DNA from: Cyanophora paradoxa
Taxonomy: Eukaryota > Glaucocystophyceae > Cyanophorales > Cyanophoraceae
Reading direction: 5' to 3'
DNA: 64,000 nt
NCBI GenBank assembly: GCA_004431415.1
Contig: QPMI01000409.1
Location: 186,001 to 250,000, forward strand
A program made the position numbers and the translations under genes. The notes below the pieces were generated by a model. That model ran no database searches, had not been told where the DNA came from, and was given only the letters and a program-made list of their open reading frames with translations. Below are positions 33,627 through 43,437 of this stretch, piece by piece; the stretch's first letter is position 1, and each line of letters begins with the position of its first letter.

Positions 33627-34036
33627 CCGCCCGCCCGCCCCGCCCCGCCCCGCCCGCCCCGGGCCTCGCGCCAGCTGCGCGGCGCCGGGCGGCCCAGGGG
33701 GCTCTCCTCCCCCCTCCTCCGCCCCTCCCCGCCGCCTGCCTCCCGGCCCGCACGCCGCCGCCCCCTCGCATCCCCCCGCAGCTTCCCGCCGCCCTTCTCT
33801 AGCTTGGCCCCCGCAGTTGGCCCCGCCCGGCCCCGCCCCCTCTCCGGGCTTGCGGGCCCGAACGTGTTAGCAGTGCAGTGCATCCGAACGAAAAGATCAA
33901 ACCGCAGTTACTTACATGCAGTCCTGTCTAGCTACCTATCGACCTGGCGGCTGCAGCTGTACAGAGGTCGGGAGGGCGCGGCGGCGCGTCGATCCGGCTG
34001 CCTGTCTCAGCGAGATCGAGAAGCCTCCAGCGTGGC

Positions 34037-34374
34037 TCACTCCTCGAGGGACTCGCCCCGGGGCGCCGCCTGCTCCCACATGTGCGCGGCCTGCGGGGAG
34101 GGAGCAGATCACGGGGCAGTCCAGTGAGTTGGCCGGCGGGGCGGGCAGTGAAGGAGGGGCGGAGGCGGGCCTTGCGGGCGTGGGAGGACATGGATGCGGC
34201 GTACTGGCCGGCGCAGGCGCGGAGGCGGCGGGCGGCCTCGCGGCGGGCGCGCGCCGCCTCGCCCCGCAGCCGCTCCGCGAAGACGGCGTAGCGCCGCATG
34301 GCCGCCGTCTCCTCCCGCCCCGCCGCATCCGCCGCCTCGTGCAGCTTCCGCTCCCACGTCACAAGGGGAGAGGA

Positions 34375-34414
<40 letters not shown>

Positions 34415-36341
34415 CTGGTGCTCCCTGTAGGGCACCTTGGTATCGCGCTCGGTGCGGAGGCGGAAGAGCTGCTCGTCCACCGTCCCCTCCCCCATCAGCG
34501 CCTTCATGTGGTCCGCCAGGTTCTGCGCGCGGGCGGGCGGGCGACGGGAAGTGAGAGGCGGGCGGGGCTCGAGGCGGCGGCTGGCGCGGGGGGGCGCCTG
34601 CATGGGCGTGGCGCCGCCGAGGTCGTGGGACTGGTCGAGGGCGGCGCGGGCGCGCTGGGCGGCGCGCCGGGCCTCGACGAGCTGCAGCCAGAGCAGCCGC
34701 CGCTCCCGCTCCGCCCCGTCCCACGCCCCCGCCAGGTGCCTAAGCGACTCCAGCTCCTGGGCCGCCACGCCCTCCCCCGCCCCGCCCTGCGCCGCCCTCG
34801 AGCTCGCGCACGCCTCGCGCGCATCGAGCTCGCGCGCTCGAGCTCGGACCAGGTCCCGCTCCAGGAGGGCGGCGCTCGCGAGGGCCGACGAGACGCGCCG
34901 CGACGCATTCGACTCGCCGGCGCCCCCCGGCTGCGATGGCGACCGGCCCGTTCGGCCGCATCGAACTCGAATCTGATCCGAGGGGCGGACCTTCTCGAGG
35001 TCGTCCTGGTAGAGGCCGAGGTCGTGGAGGGCGCCTGACGCCGTCGTCTCCTTGTGGCTCATCTCTGCCCGCAAGACTCAAATTCGAATGCGCCTGCGCG
35101 GGGATCCGGAGGCGCGGGCGTCGCCGGACCGACGCGGGCCCTGGAGATCTCCTGGAGCGGGCCGATGGCGCGCGCGAGCGCCGCGGAGAGGTTCTGGAAG
35201 AAGCTCCCGATGCCGTGGAACTCGCTCTGCGGCGCCTCAGCCGCCCGCGAGGCATGAGGGGAAAGCGGACCGCGTACGCCTTCGAGGTCTCCGGCGTAAG
35301 GCTCGTTGGGCAGCCCCGGCTCGGCGCCCGCCGCGCCCGTGACCTGCAGGGGCGCCTCAGCAGATCTAGACCGAACGATGCGTTGAGGAGCGGGTGCTGG
35401 CGGACGGAGACGGCGATGCGTTCAGCGAGGGATGACTCGTTGGACTCCGGTTCCTCGTAGGCCGCGGAGGGCGAGCGCTCCTGATCATGTGATTTGATCG
35501 AGGGTTAAAATGAGAGGAGTTCCGATAAGCCGGTGTGAAGGCACCGGGTGGAGCAAGAAATCGTGCAGCTCGGCGCTCTGCCCGACTTCCGGATGCGCCA
35601 GGCACGCATCCAGCTCGTCCTGCACAGAAATCAGACGTCCGCGGGAGCTCGAGATCGAGAAGAGGTCTTTTCACAGCACCTGGAGTCTGTACGTCCAGCC
35701 GCTCACGACGACAGAGGGGAGGGGAAGGTCGGTCATGCCTGAGAGCGAGGTCGAACAACCGGTAAGAAGCAAGGCGAAAAAGCCGATAGGAAATTAAAAC
35801 ACACGCACTGGTGAGTTTCGGCAGCTCGTTGGGGTCGTGGAACGGAAGGAGCGCATGCGGGAATGCCTGCGTACGGCAAGATCAGCCTGGGCGTACGGCA
35901 AGATCATATGCTTGAGAAGGGCATTCAAGAGATATGCATAAGAATGTTATGTTCTGCTTGGAATACTAACATGAGGTTGAAAGTACGCGAGCGGCACGCC
36001 TTCCGGATGAGCCGCGCGAGAGTATGGAAGTCCTTCAGCGAGCGGGTGACGCGCTTCGGCTCGTTCAGGTCCTCGCTGCTCGTCTGCGGAACGCGATTAC
36101 GCCTGCGCGAGCGCGGGCCCTGCCGACGTCGACGACGCGCACCTCGATTTCGAAGAACAGGTCGCACTCTTGCATCGGCCGGACCTGCGCATGCGCGTTG
36201 GCATGAATTGAGTAGAGCGCATCTGAAAAGGAGAAGCGCGCGCGCGCGTACCACGGATTCGACAGTCCGCATGAAGGCGTTTTTGGAGTCCGCGACAGGA
36301 CAGATGACGTCCGTGTTCAGGATGCGCACCGTGAACGGCAT
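34037..36341 (-). CDS. Sorting nexin, PX plus BAR
   Basis: Start ATG 36341: MPFTVRILNTDVICPVADS. The PX domain follows in pieces: LFFEIEVRVVDVGRA, then SLKDFHTLARLIRKAC, FPHALLPFHDPNELPKLTS and SRGRLISVQDELDACLAHP with AELHDFLLHPVPSH. The second half is helical and fits a BAR domain: ELEFHGIGSFFQNLSAAL, ALHDLGLYQDDLEKV, RVSSALASAALLERDLVRAR, NLADHMKALMGEGTVDEQLF, RKLHEAADAAGREETAAMRR and the last exon AAHMWEQAAPRGESLEE, stop at 34037. PX-BAR sorting nexins bind PI3P on endosomes and bend membranes (SNX1/2/4/7/30 group). One intron (about 34360-34440) contains an uninterrupted run of about 38 G on the plus strand, i.e. a poly-C tract in the pre-mRNA. The intron near 34128 upstream of the last exon also seems to lack a GT donor. 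Confidence 0.75.
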
Positions 36342-36399
36342 GGCGGCGTCGGCGATCGAAAAAAGTTGACGGAAAAGCGTCGATCGAGATGCTGCAGCT

Positions 36400-36474
36400 T
36401 GTCGCGTGCGAGATTAGTGTGTCTAATCGTGCGCGCGGGAAGCCCGTGCGGAGTGCAAGCTCGGCAGGGCGGGG
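36400..36474 (+). repeat. 75-base dispersed repeat, copy 1
   Basis: A 75-base block starting TGTCGCGTGCGAGATTAG and ending GGCAGGGCGGGG is repeated without a mismatch at 40698-40772. It holds two potential hairpins: GATTAG-TGTGT-CTAATC and CGGG-AAG-CCCG. Copy 1 has GCAGCT just before its left edge and again six bases after its right edge, a possible short target duplication. Confidence 0.85.
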
Positions 36475-38091
36475 GGCTAAGCAGCTCGACTAGCGCCGCT
36501 GCTCAGGCAAACACCGTGCCTTCACTGCATTATCACGGCGTCGGATCGGGAATCCCCCGACGGCGGTGGAGCTAGAATCTCCAGGGCGAGGCTAGACGCC
36601 GCCCACAAGGTGCCCTTCCACGCCATTGCGCGACGGGAGGTACCCTGCCCGACCCGCGGGTGCACATCTATTAAAAGGGGACGTGGCCCTCTCAGGCGGC
36701 CCGCCACCAAGCGTCCCTGGTGCGGAGCCCTGCTGGGGGTATTTTTGCTTCCCCGTCGTCGTACCCGGGGCAGGAACCCGGCGTCACGACCGCCTGCGTG
36801 TACCCCTGCCGGCGCAAGGCGCGCCCTGGTACCACGCCAGGTCTTACATGGAGGGGAATTTGTCATCCCCTGTCGCTGTACCCGGGGCAGAACCCGGCGT
36901 CACAGCCGCCCACCGACCCTTCTGCAGACGCAAGGCGCGTCCTAGGGCTCGGCTAGGTCTTTGCAAGGGTCTCCCGCCCTGTCACCGCGCCGAGCTGTGC
37001 TCAAGGCTTACGGCCGCCCGCGGCTCATCCTTCCGCTCGGGACTTACTGAGGGACGCTTGCCCTGTCGCCGTGCCGAGCTGTGCTCAAGGCCCCGGCCGC
37101 CCGTGGCTCACCCTTTCTGCCCGGGACTTTCGCGATGTTTCGCGGGGCTCGGAGGCCCGTCTCAGCCCAACCCTTCACGGGTGGCCTCTTGTGCTCGCGC
37201 TGCTCGGAGGCAGGTATCGCCGCTTCTTGTCCTCGCCCTCGTGTGGGGCCGGGACGCGGCTGGGAGCCGGCTTTCTCAAGCCGCTCCTGGCCAGGACCAC
37301 CCCCCGTCACGACCGCCCTGGGGCCGGACCGGCCACATGCGAGACGGGACTCACAATCATGGGTGTCCTTCTGGCGCCGCCTCAACAGGCTGGCCGCCGG
37401 GTCTCAAAGCTCTTAGCTTGTGAGCAGGGCTCGCAGCCCGTCGCACCACTCGGCCTGCCGCAGTGCAGCCGCAGTGTGCCGCCTGGATGCCAACTCGTCG
37501 GGCAGTTCACCAGGTCTTTGGGCTGGGCACTGGGCCCCTCGCCCCGCTAACGTTCAGTCCGGATTTCGGAACAGACACGCGCGGCCTGGGCGCCAACTTG
37601 GCGGGCGTCACCAGGACTTGAGTTCAAAGAACTGCAAAGCTCATGGCAGAGCCTGCTATTGCCTGGCCGCTTCGGGGCGCGCCGGGACTTTATTTCAGGG
37701 CTCGAGCTCTCGAGGGCACCGTGTGCTCAAGCTCGGAGGCTCACGATTTTTGCAGGGGCTCACGGGCCGCCTGTCAAGCTCACGGCATGCCATCAGGCGC
37801 TTGCTGGCCGGGCGTCGTGCCTCAGGCATCGAGCTTCTCTTGAGAGTGTTTTCCGGGCTCAAGGCTCCGCGGATTACATCTCATTTTGCAGCGGCAGCTA
37901 GGCCGCTCGCAGGCCATGGCCAAGGGGCTCACAGCATTGGCTGCCGCGGGGGCCAGCTTCAGCTGGGGCTCAGGCTCAAGCTCTGACTGCAAAGCCTGAG
38001 GCCACTTTTCTGGATTTCGCAAGGCCCGTGGCCGCACTCAGCGATTGCAGTGCGCCGCGCGAAATCGCAGGCTTTCGACGAGAGAATCTCG
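36475..38091. repeat. Degenerate repeat-rich accessory DNA
   Basis: No conserved coding block. Between about 36740 and 37280 phrases recur at irregular spacing: GTACCCGGGGCAG...ACCCGGCGTCAC at about 36765 and 36880, GCGCAAGGCGCGCCC-like at 36812 and 36932, and CCGAGCTGTGCTCAAGG at about 36990 and 37075, followed by GGCCGCCCG...GGCTCA. This is a decayed tandem array. From 37400 to 38000 words such as CTCAAGCTCGGAGGCTCACG continue the same style. It resembles the non-coding internal part of a decayed mobile element; I see no gene. Confidence 0.5.
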
Positions 38092-38450
38092 GAGGTACTC
38101 CTCCTCTCGGAAAGACTGGTACCCGCTCGGGGTTTGAGATCAGATTTGGGCCACCGGCCACAGATCTAGATTGAGGCAAGCAGAAGTGCTCGCAATAGCG
38201 GCACCGGCGCCTCTTCGCAGCTTTGCAAAAGAGGTACTCCTCCTCTCGGAAAGAGGGGCACCCGTGGCCGCTCAGGGTGCTCGACAGCACTCGATTGAGG
38301 CTCTCTTTCGCGAGTGCTATTTGATCTTGGCTATTTGATCTTGGCCAGCGGCCACAGATCCAGGCAAGCCTCGGGGCGGGAGGGCGAGCGGCAGCGCTTG
38401 CACTGCTCGTGCAGCATGCCCGTGCTCACTCCTCCTCTCGGAAGACGTCG
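38092..38450. repeat. Spaced 24-base direct repeats
   Basis: GAGGTACTCCTCCTCTCGG plus AAAGA occurs at 38092-38115 and identically at 38231-38254; a third, shortened copy (CTCACTCCTCCTCTCGGAAG) lies near 38427. GGCCACAGATC also recurs at about 38155 and 38348. These copies have related flanks (ACCCG...CTCGGGG / GCTCAGGG), so they are units of a diverged array with a period near 140-190 bases. Confidence 0.75.
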
Positions 38451-38634
38451 TCCCCGACGTCTGAAATTATGTACAAATGTACAAATATACACCCTGCTCA
38501 GAGGCAGGTATATTGGCCGCTTATTACAGCGACACACGGGGCTCTCGCAGGGGATCGGAGGCCCAGGCTCCGCGAAAAATCGGATCGCGGTTACAGCAGG
38601 GCTTTTTCTGGCGGCTGCCCAAGCCAGCCAGACC

Positions 38635-40221
38635 CTAGTGCAGCTGGTGCACTTGCTCACTCACGCTCCACCGCAGGGCGCGCGGGTGGAGCCGCTGAGC
38701 TCGAGGGCACGGGAAGCGCGGGGCGAGCAGCCCGTGTAGGGGGGTCGGAGCAAGCACTGTGGTGGTGCCCTGCCTCGCCGCAGCGACCGCAGACTTCGTC
38801 TGGGTCCTGTTTTCCCTCGTCGGACCAGTACTCTTGCTCATCGGCGGCATCCTCTTGGGAGCGCTTTTGCCGATAGTACTGGCCGCGGCGGACCCAGGGC
38901 GTACTGGGGCGAACGGGGTGCGCTTGGGGCACACATTTGCCCAATGACGCCGCGCCTCAACGGGGACGCTGGGGTCATCCGAGCACCCGTAGCAGTCTGA
39001 GGGGGGGTACTCCGGGTACCCGAGCTCAGACATGCGCCGCAGCACCTCCGCAACAGCGGCAGGCGAGCGGGACTGCACGGCCCAAGAGGACCCGCGTGCA
39101 GAAATTGAGGGCTGGGCCCTGGAATTTGCATCCCGAGGCTCAGCAGGGCCAGGGGAGCTCGAGGCTCGTGCAGCGGCAGGGGTGCCGGCTGACGAGGACT
39201 CATCCTCGGCAAACTGTGCCTGCAGGATACGGGTCCGTTTTGCCTCGGGCAGCTCGCGATCGGCAGCTGCCAGCGCAGGCGGGAACACGGTGCAGCAGCC
39301 GTGGCGCTTGCACTGCTCGACGAAAATATTGTCAAGCTCAAGCGGCGAGATAGCGCCGTTATTGGCGAGGAGGCGCTGCCGCAGCGCCGTGAGGAACTCG
39401 CGCAGCGTGCGCTCGTTCGCCTGGGCGAACCCGGCCATCCGAACATCAAGGTTCTGATATTCAGGGTCCTCGCTCGTCGAGCGGGCCTCGAGCGCGGTGC
39501 GCAGGCAGTCCGCGTAGTACGCAGCAAACTGCTGGCCCGGCGGCAGCGTGTGCCGTACGAGGGGCAAGAACCAGTCATGCCACGAGCGGGGGTCCTCGCC
39601 CGTGTACGGCTCAGTGAGAGCCCGGCGGGCCGCGTGCGGGCGGGTCTCATGAATCCACGCAGTGATCGTGTCAAGCAGCCCGGGGGCACGCAAGTACGAG
39701 TCGCGCACGGCCAGGATTGAGGCCTGATCACGCACGCAGCTCTGCTGCAGCGCGAGGATAGCAGCATCATCCTCGGCGGACCGCAGGTCTGCCGGGACAG
39801 CCTCGAGACGAGCGAGCCTGGCGCGGTCATGCTCGAGGGCAGTGACAGAGGCCTCATAGAGGTCGCGCTTGCGCTCAATCTCAGCGCGGAGAGCTCCGGG
39901 GCGGATCCGCCCGACAATCACTCCGGCGAGCGCCTCTGACTTTGAGTACTCTTGGCTACCGGCAGAATCCGGTCCAAACAAGTACTTCGTCGGCAGGGAC
40001 GACTGGAAGTTCCGCACGTCCTTCCGGAACCGGTCGCCATCGGCGAGGCGCGGATTTGCAGGCAGGAATGCGATCCGCACGGGATCATCATCCGCCGCAG
40101 CGGAGCCAGCAGCGAGTTGCTGCACATGCACAGCAGCATAGCCCTGGGCGGGCTCGATGTGCGCGAGGGCAGACAGCCGGCTACGGACTTCAGAACTGAT
40201 CAGTTCAGAAGTGTTCGACAT
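38635..40221 (-). mobile_element. Gag-like ORF with CCHC zinc knuckle (retroelement remnant)
   Basis: The ATG at 40221 (MSNTSELISSEVRSRLSAL) opens a long frame (about 530 codons); the open frame also extends upstream to 40344. The protein is mostly helical and hydrophilic (IERKRDLYEASVTALEHDRA, LTALRQRLLANNGAISPLEL), then a Ser/Ala/Pro-rich part. In a second frame, 38657-38944, lies CGRCGEAGHHHSAC, an exact C-X2-C-X4-H-X4-C retroviral-type zinc knuckle, following an acidic stretch (DEQEYWSDEGKQDPDEVC) and ending PAVERE. Passing from the long frame to the knuckle needs a shift near 38890-38920. A helical protein plus a C-terminal knuckle is the layout of a retrotransposon Gag. No protease, reverse transcriptase or integrase is visible nearby, so this is a Gag-only or decayed element, or a domesticated Gag. 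Confidence 0.6.
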
Positions 40222-40697
40222 ATTGCTCTCTTTGCAGCGTATAGCCACGAGAACAGAATGCCAGGGCGCAAGATTTGATCTGCAGCGCACTGCAGATCCG
40301 GGACACGGTCTTCTCGTGGCGTGCGAGAACCGACTCAGGGACACTCAGAGAACTGCCGCTGGCAGACTCCGGGGCACAGTTTGCGACGCGAAGCGTGCAA
40401 CCGGCGAAGGGACACAGACAATGATTGAGACTCTCGCGAGAGCTCGTGCGTGCGCTTCGGTCTGGGGATGCACCGAAGCCCGCGAGGGACACTAGAGTCA
40501 CTTCCGAAGCACAATCAGCCCGCCCAGAGGCGACGCGGCCGAAGTGTGCAGCGTAGCACGCCACAAGTGGCGGTCGCCCGGAAAGCTCGTCCCAGATCTC
40601 TCTAAGCTTATGCGAGGCGGCGCGGCGAGGCGCGCGGCGCGGGCAGAGCCTGGAAGTCCAGCGACCCTTGAAGGTTCGATTCCGGCAGAATGGCGCC

Positions 40698-40772
40698 TGT
40701 CGCGTGCGAGATTAGTGTGTCTAATCGTGCGCGCGGGAAGCCCGTGCGGAGTGCAAGCTCGGCAGGGCGGGG
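40698..40772 (+). repeat. 75-base dispersed repeat, copy 2, with apparent target duplication
   Basis: Identical to 36400-36474. This copy is bracketed by the eight-base direct repeat GAATGGCG: one copy ends two bases before the repeat, the other begins at its right edge. That pattern is what a short mobile insertion would leave. Confidence 0.8.
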
Positions 40773-41405
40773 AATGGCGAGTGTCGCTGCTGTAGTCGCT
40801 AAGATCCAACTCACTGGGTGTACCCGTCCAGATACGGCGTACCCCGACACAAATACAAGTGACCGCGGCGCTCTAACTAGCCTAGGCGCCGTCGGTCCAG
40901 CAGCTCGAAGGCTGACGTGATCTAGAGCCCTAGCGGCTCACATATAAATGAGCATCCGCTATAATGTCGGATGCGACACAGCTGATCCGTGGGCTGGAGA
41001 AAATCGAGCGAACCTCGGATCGAGGGGATCGAGGCTGGGAGGGGAGATCGATATATATACGCCGCATGCGCAGGTTTCGGAACGGAAGCTTTAGGAGAGC
41101 TGGATCTAGAGAAAAATATTTGCAATTGGGCAATTCGCAATACGACTGAAGGGGGAAACTTCTATGTCCCGGCCGAGCCGCTGGAAACAGCGAAGCGTGG
41201 GGAGGGGGGCAACCCCCTCCCTGCTTGGCCGGACCTATCCGAGCAATTTTCTTTGAAAGGGGAAACTTCGAGAAACTCGCATTGAATTAAAGAGGCGGGA
41301 ACAGAGAAAGACTGGCAAAGGCATAGAGGGGGCGAAAACTCGAGAGGAGGGGGGGGGGGGGGGGGGGGTAGGAGCAGAGAGGGGGAACGGTGCGGGGGCC
41401 TACAG
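40773..41405. other. Intergenic DNA downstream of GT8 gene
   Basis: Mixed composition with an AT-richer part around 40930-41150 and a G run at 41348-41369. It contains the 3' end of the minus-strand GT8 gene. No gene is seen. Confidence 0.35.
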
Positions 41406-43200
41406 CTAGGGGAGCCAGCCGGAGCCCCAGGCGCGGAACAGGCCCATCGCCTCGTTGAAAGCGTCCAGCCACAGCTGCGGGGGGTACGTGAGGCCCAAGC
41501 GCAGCAGAGGGGGGTACGTTGCCCCCTCACCTGCGCCCAGGGCACGAGGTTCGGGTCCTCCCTGCGGGCGGCGCGCGGCGGGTCGCCTAGGGGGAGGGAG
41601 GGGGCTGGCGGGGGGTGCGCGGGCGCGGACCAGGTGGAGGCGTGCCAGGGCTTGGTGACGGCGTAGTGGAGGATGCGGGCGGAGGCTGGGGAGAGGAGGA
41701 AGGAGCGCGCGTCCCCGTCCCCCCACGAGCGCACCACTGAGAGCACCGACCGCGAGTCACTGAGCAGGTCGCCGAGGGGGGCCTGGGGGGCCGGCGGGCG
41801 GGCGGGCGGGCGGGGCGCGCCGAACGGCATCACGTTGTAGGAGGGGGGGAGGACCGTGAAGCGCGTGCCGTAGTAGCGGATGAACATCGCCTGCCGCGGC
41901 GTCAGGGAGGGGTGCGGGCACGGGGAGCTGGGGGGTACGGGCCTGGTCGTAGGGCCCGATGAAGGCGTTCTCGCGGGGCCGGTCGCAGCTGGAGGCGTAG
42001 TGCCACCAGGGGCGCGGCTGCGGGGGCGGGCCCCTCGGGCCGGGGGCGGCGAGCAGGGGCGGGCGGCGTGCACCTGGGGGGCCCAGATCCCCCTCTTCTC
42101 GTCCCACGTGCGCGCCATCTCCACCAGCGCCCTTCCCCGGCGTCAGCACGGGGGGGGGGGGGGGTGCGGGGGGTACAGGGCACCGGTAATCGTCGACGTC
42201 GGGGCGGAGGACGAGCACGTCGCCGTTCACCACCGTGCCTGCCTCGCTCATGTCCCACACGTACCCGTCCACCGCCCTGCGGCACGTCGCCCCGGCTCAG
42301 CGGGGGGTACATGAGGGGGAGGGGGGTACGGGCGGGGCACCCGCAGGGGGGGAGGCACTGGAAGAGGCGGTCGGAGCGGCGGAGGAGGAGCGTGTCGGCG
42401 CCGAGGTACACGACCCGGCGGAACCGCGTCATCTCCAGGATCCGCAGCTGCGCGAACGCGCCCCGCCGCGCTCGATCGGGGGGAGCTCGGAGGAAAGGGG
42501 GAAGCGGGGGGGAGGCCCGACCTTCGTGAAGCTGTCCGTCAGGTACGTCTCCGGCCCCTCGATCTTCACCCGCTCCACCTGCGCAGGGCCGGCGATGTGG
42601 GCGGGAGGGCGGGGAGGAGGCCGGGCCCGGGCACCGGCTCGACGATGTCGTAGAGCGCGCGCAGGTGGGAGAGGTAGTCCGGCGGCACGCCCTCCGTGAC
42701 AAGGCAGAGGAGCTTGTGGCGCGTACCCGTGCGCAGAATCGAGTACCCCAGGACGAGCGCCGCGTGCGCGAACTCCCTGTTCGTCGCCAGCGTCACCCAC
42801 ACTCCGTGCGCTGCGAATTCAAACCCTGTGAGCCGCGCCGCTTCGCATCAGACCCGAAAGGAGACGCGCACTCTCGGTCCTGTTGCTGCACCCGAGGCCG
42901 GGGATGCACATGCTGCGGTACAGCGGCAGGTTCTGCGCTCGCGAGGCGCCCGCGCCGTTCGAGCTCGAACCGCGAGCGGCGCCCGCACGCGAGCGCACCT
43001 GGAGCGCTATGGCTGTGAAGTTTGCATCGAATCCCTTCGCGGGCGTGCTGCTGCCCTCGAGAGGCAGACCCGCGCCGGCATCGCCAGTCTCCGACCCCGG
43101 GTCATCGCCCGCCGCTGCCAAGAGGGCGGAAGCTGCGCGCGAGTGCGTACTTCAGCGAGCGCGAAACTGCCGGCGTCAGTGGGGGGCACCGAGCAGCACG
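41406..43200 (-). CDS. GT8 glycosyltransferase (glycogenin/PGSIP-like), secreted or lumenal
   Basis: The main exon (from 42810) begins HGVWVTLATNREFAHAALVL, the glycogenin-type opening, continuing GYSILRTGTRHKLLCLVTEG. Later exons give RILEMTRFRRVVYLGADTLL with RRSDRLFQCLPP, MSEAGTVVNGDVLVLRPD, WWHYASSCDRPRENAFIG, FIRYYGTRFTVLPPSYNVM, HYAVTKPWHASTW and LDAFNEAMGLFRAWGSGWLP, stop 41406. A first exon ending at 43200 would add RLAVLAVLAVLL, a signal-peptide core; its donor GTGCCCCC and the phase match the acceptor at 42811. I could not find its ATG. The family normally has DxD at the sugar-nucleotide/metal site; here the block reads GAD. The substrate is unknown; GT8 enzymes use UDP-sugars. Confidence 0.75.
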
Positions 43201-43437
43201 GCGAGGACGGCGAGGACCGCGAGGCGCGCGGCGGCCGGGCCGCCGCGGCTCCACGCGGCCAGCCTGGCGCCCTTCACAACGCGCGAAGCTAGCTACGCGC
43301 GCTCAGCTATGCGAGAGAGCTCGGCGGACTGGCTTGGCGCGTGATTCGTGTAGCCCCCTTCCGAGCTGTGACGAAAGGCGTTCTGAGAGGGCAGTTCTGC
43401 TCATACAGTTAGCCGAAAGCAACTAACGCTCTCCAAG

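Noticed and set aside
36750-38450. CRISPR array
   Set aside because: Repeats are diverged and irregularly spaced, and the DNA is eukaryotic with introns; no array structure.
40670-40690. GGTTCGATTCC, an exact match to the tRNA B box/T-loop
   Set aside because: The T-arm stem does not pair beyond two bases, and I found no A box or cloverleaf upstream, so I do not call a tRNA.
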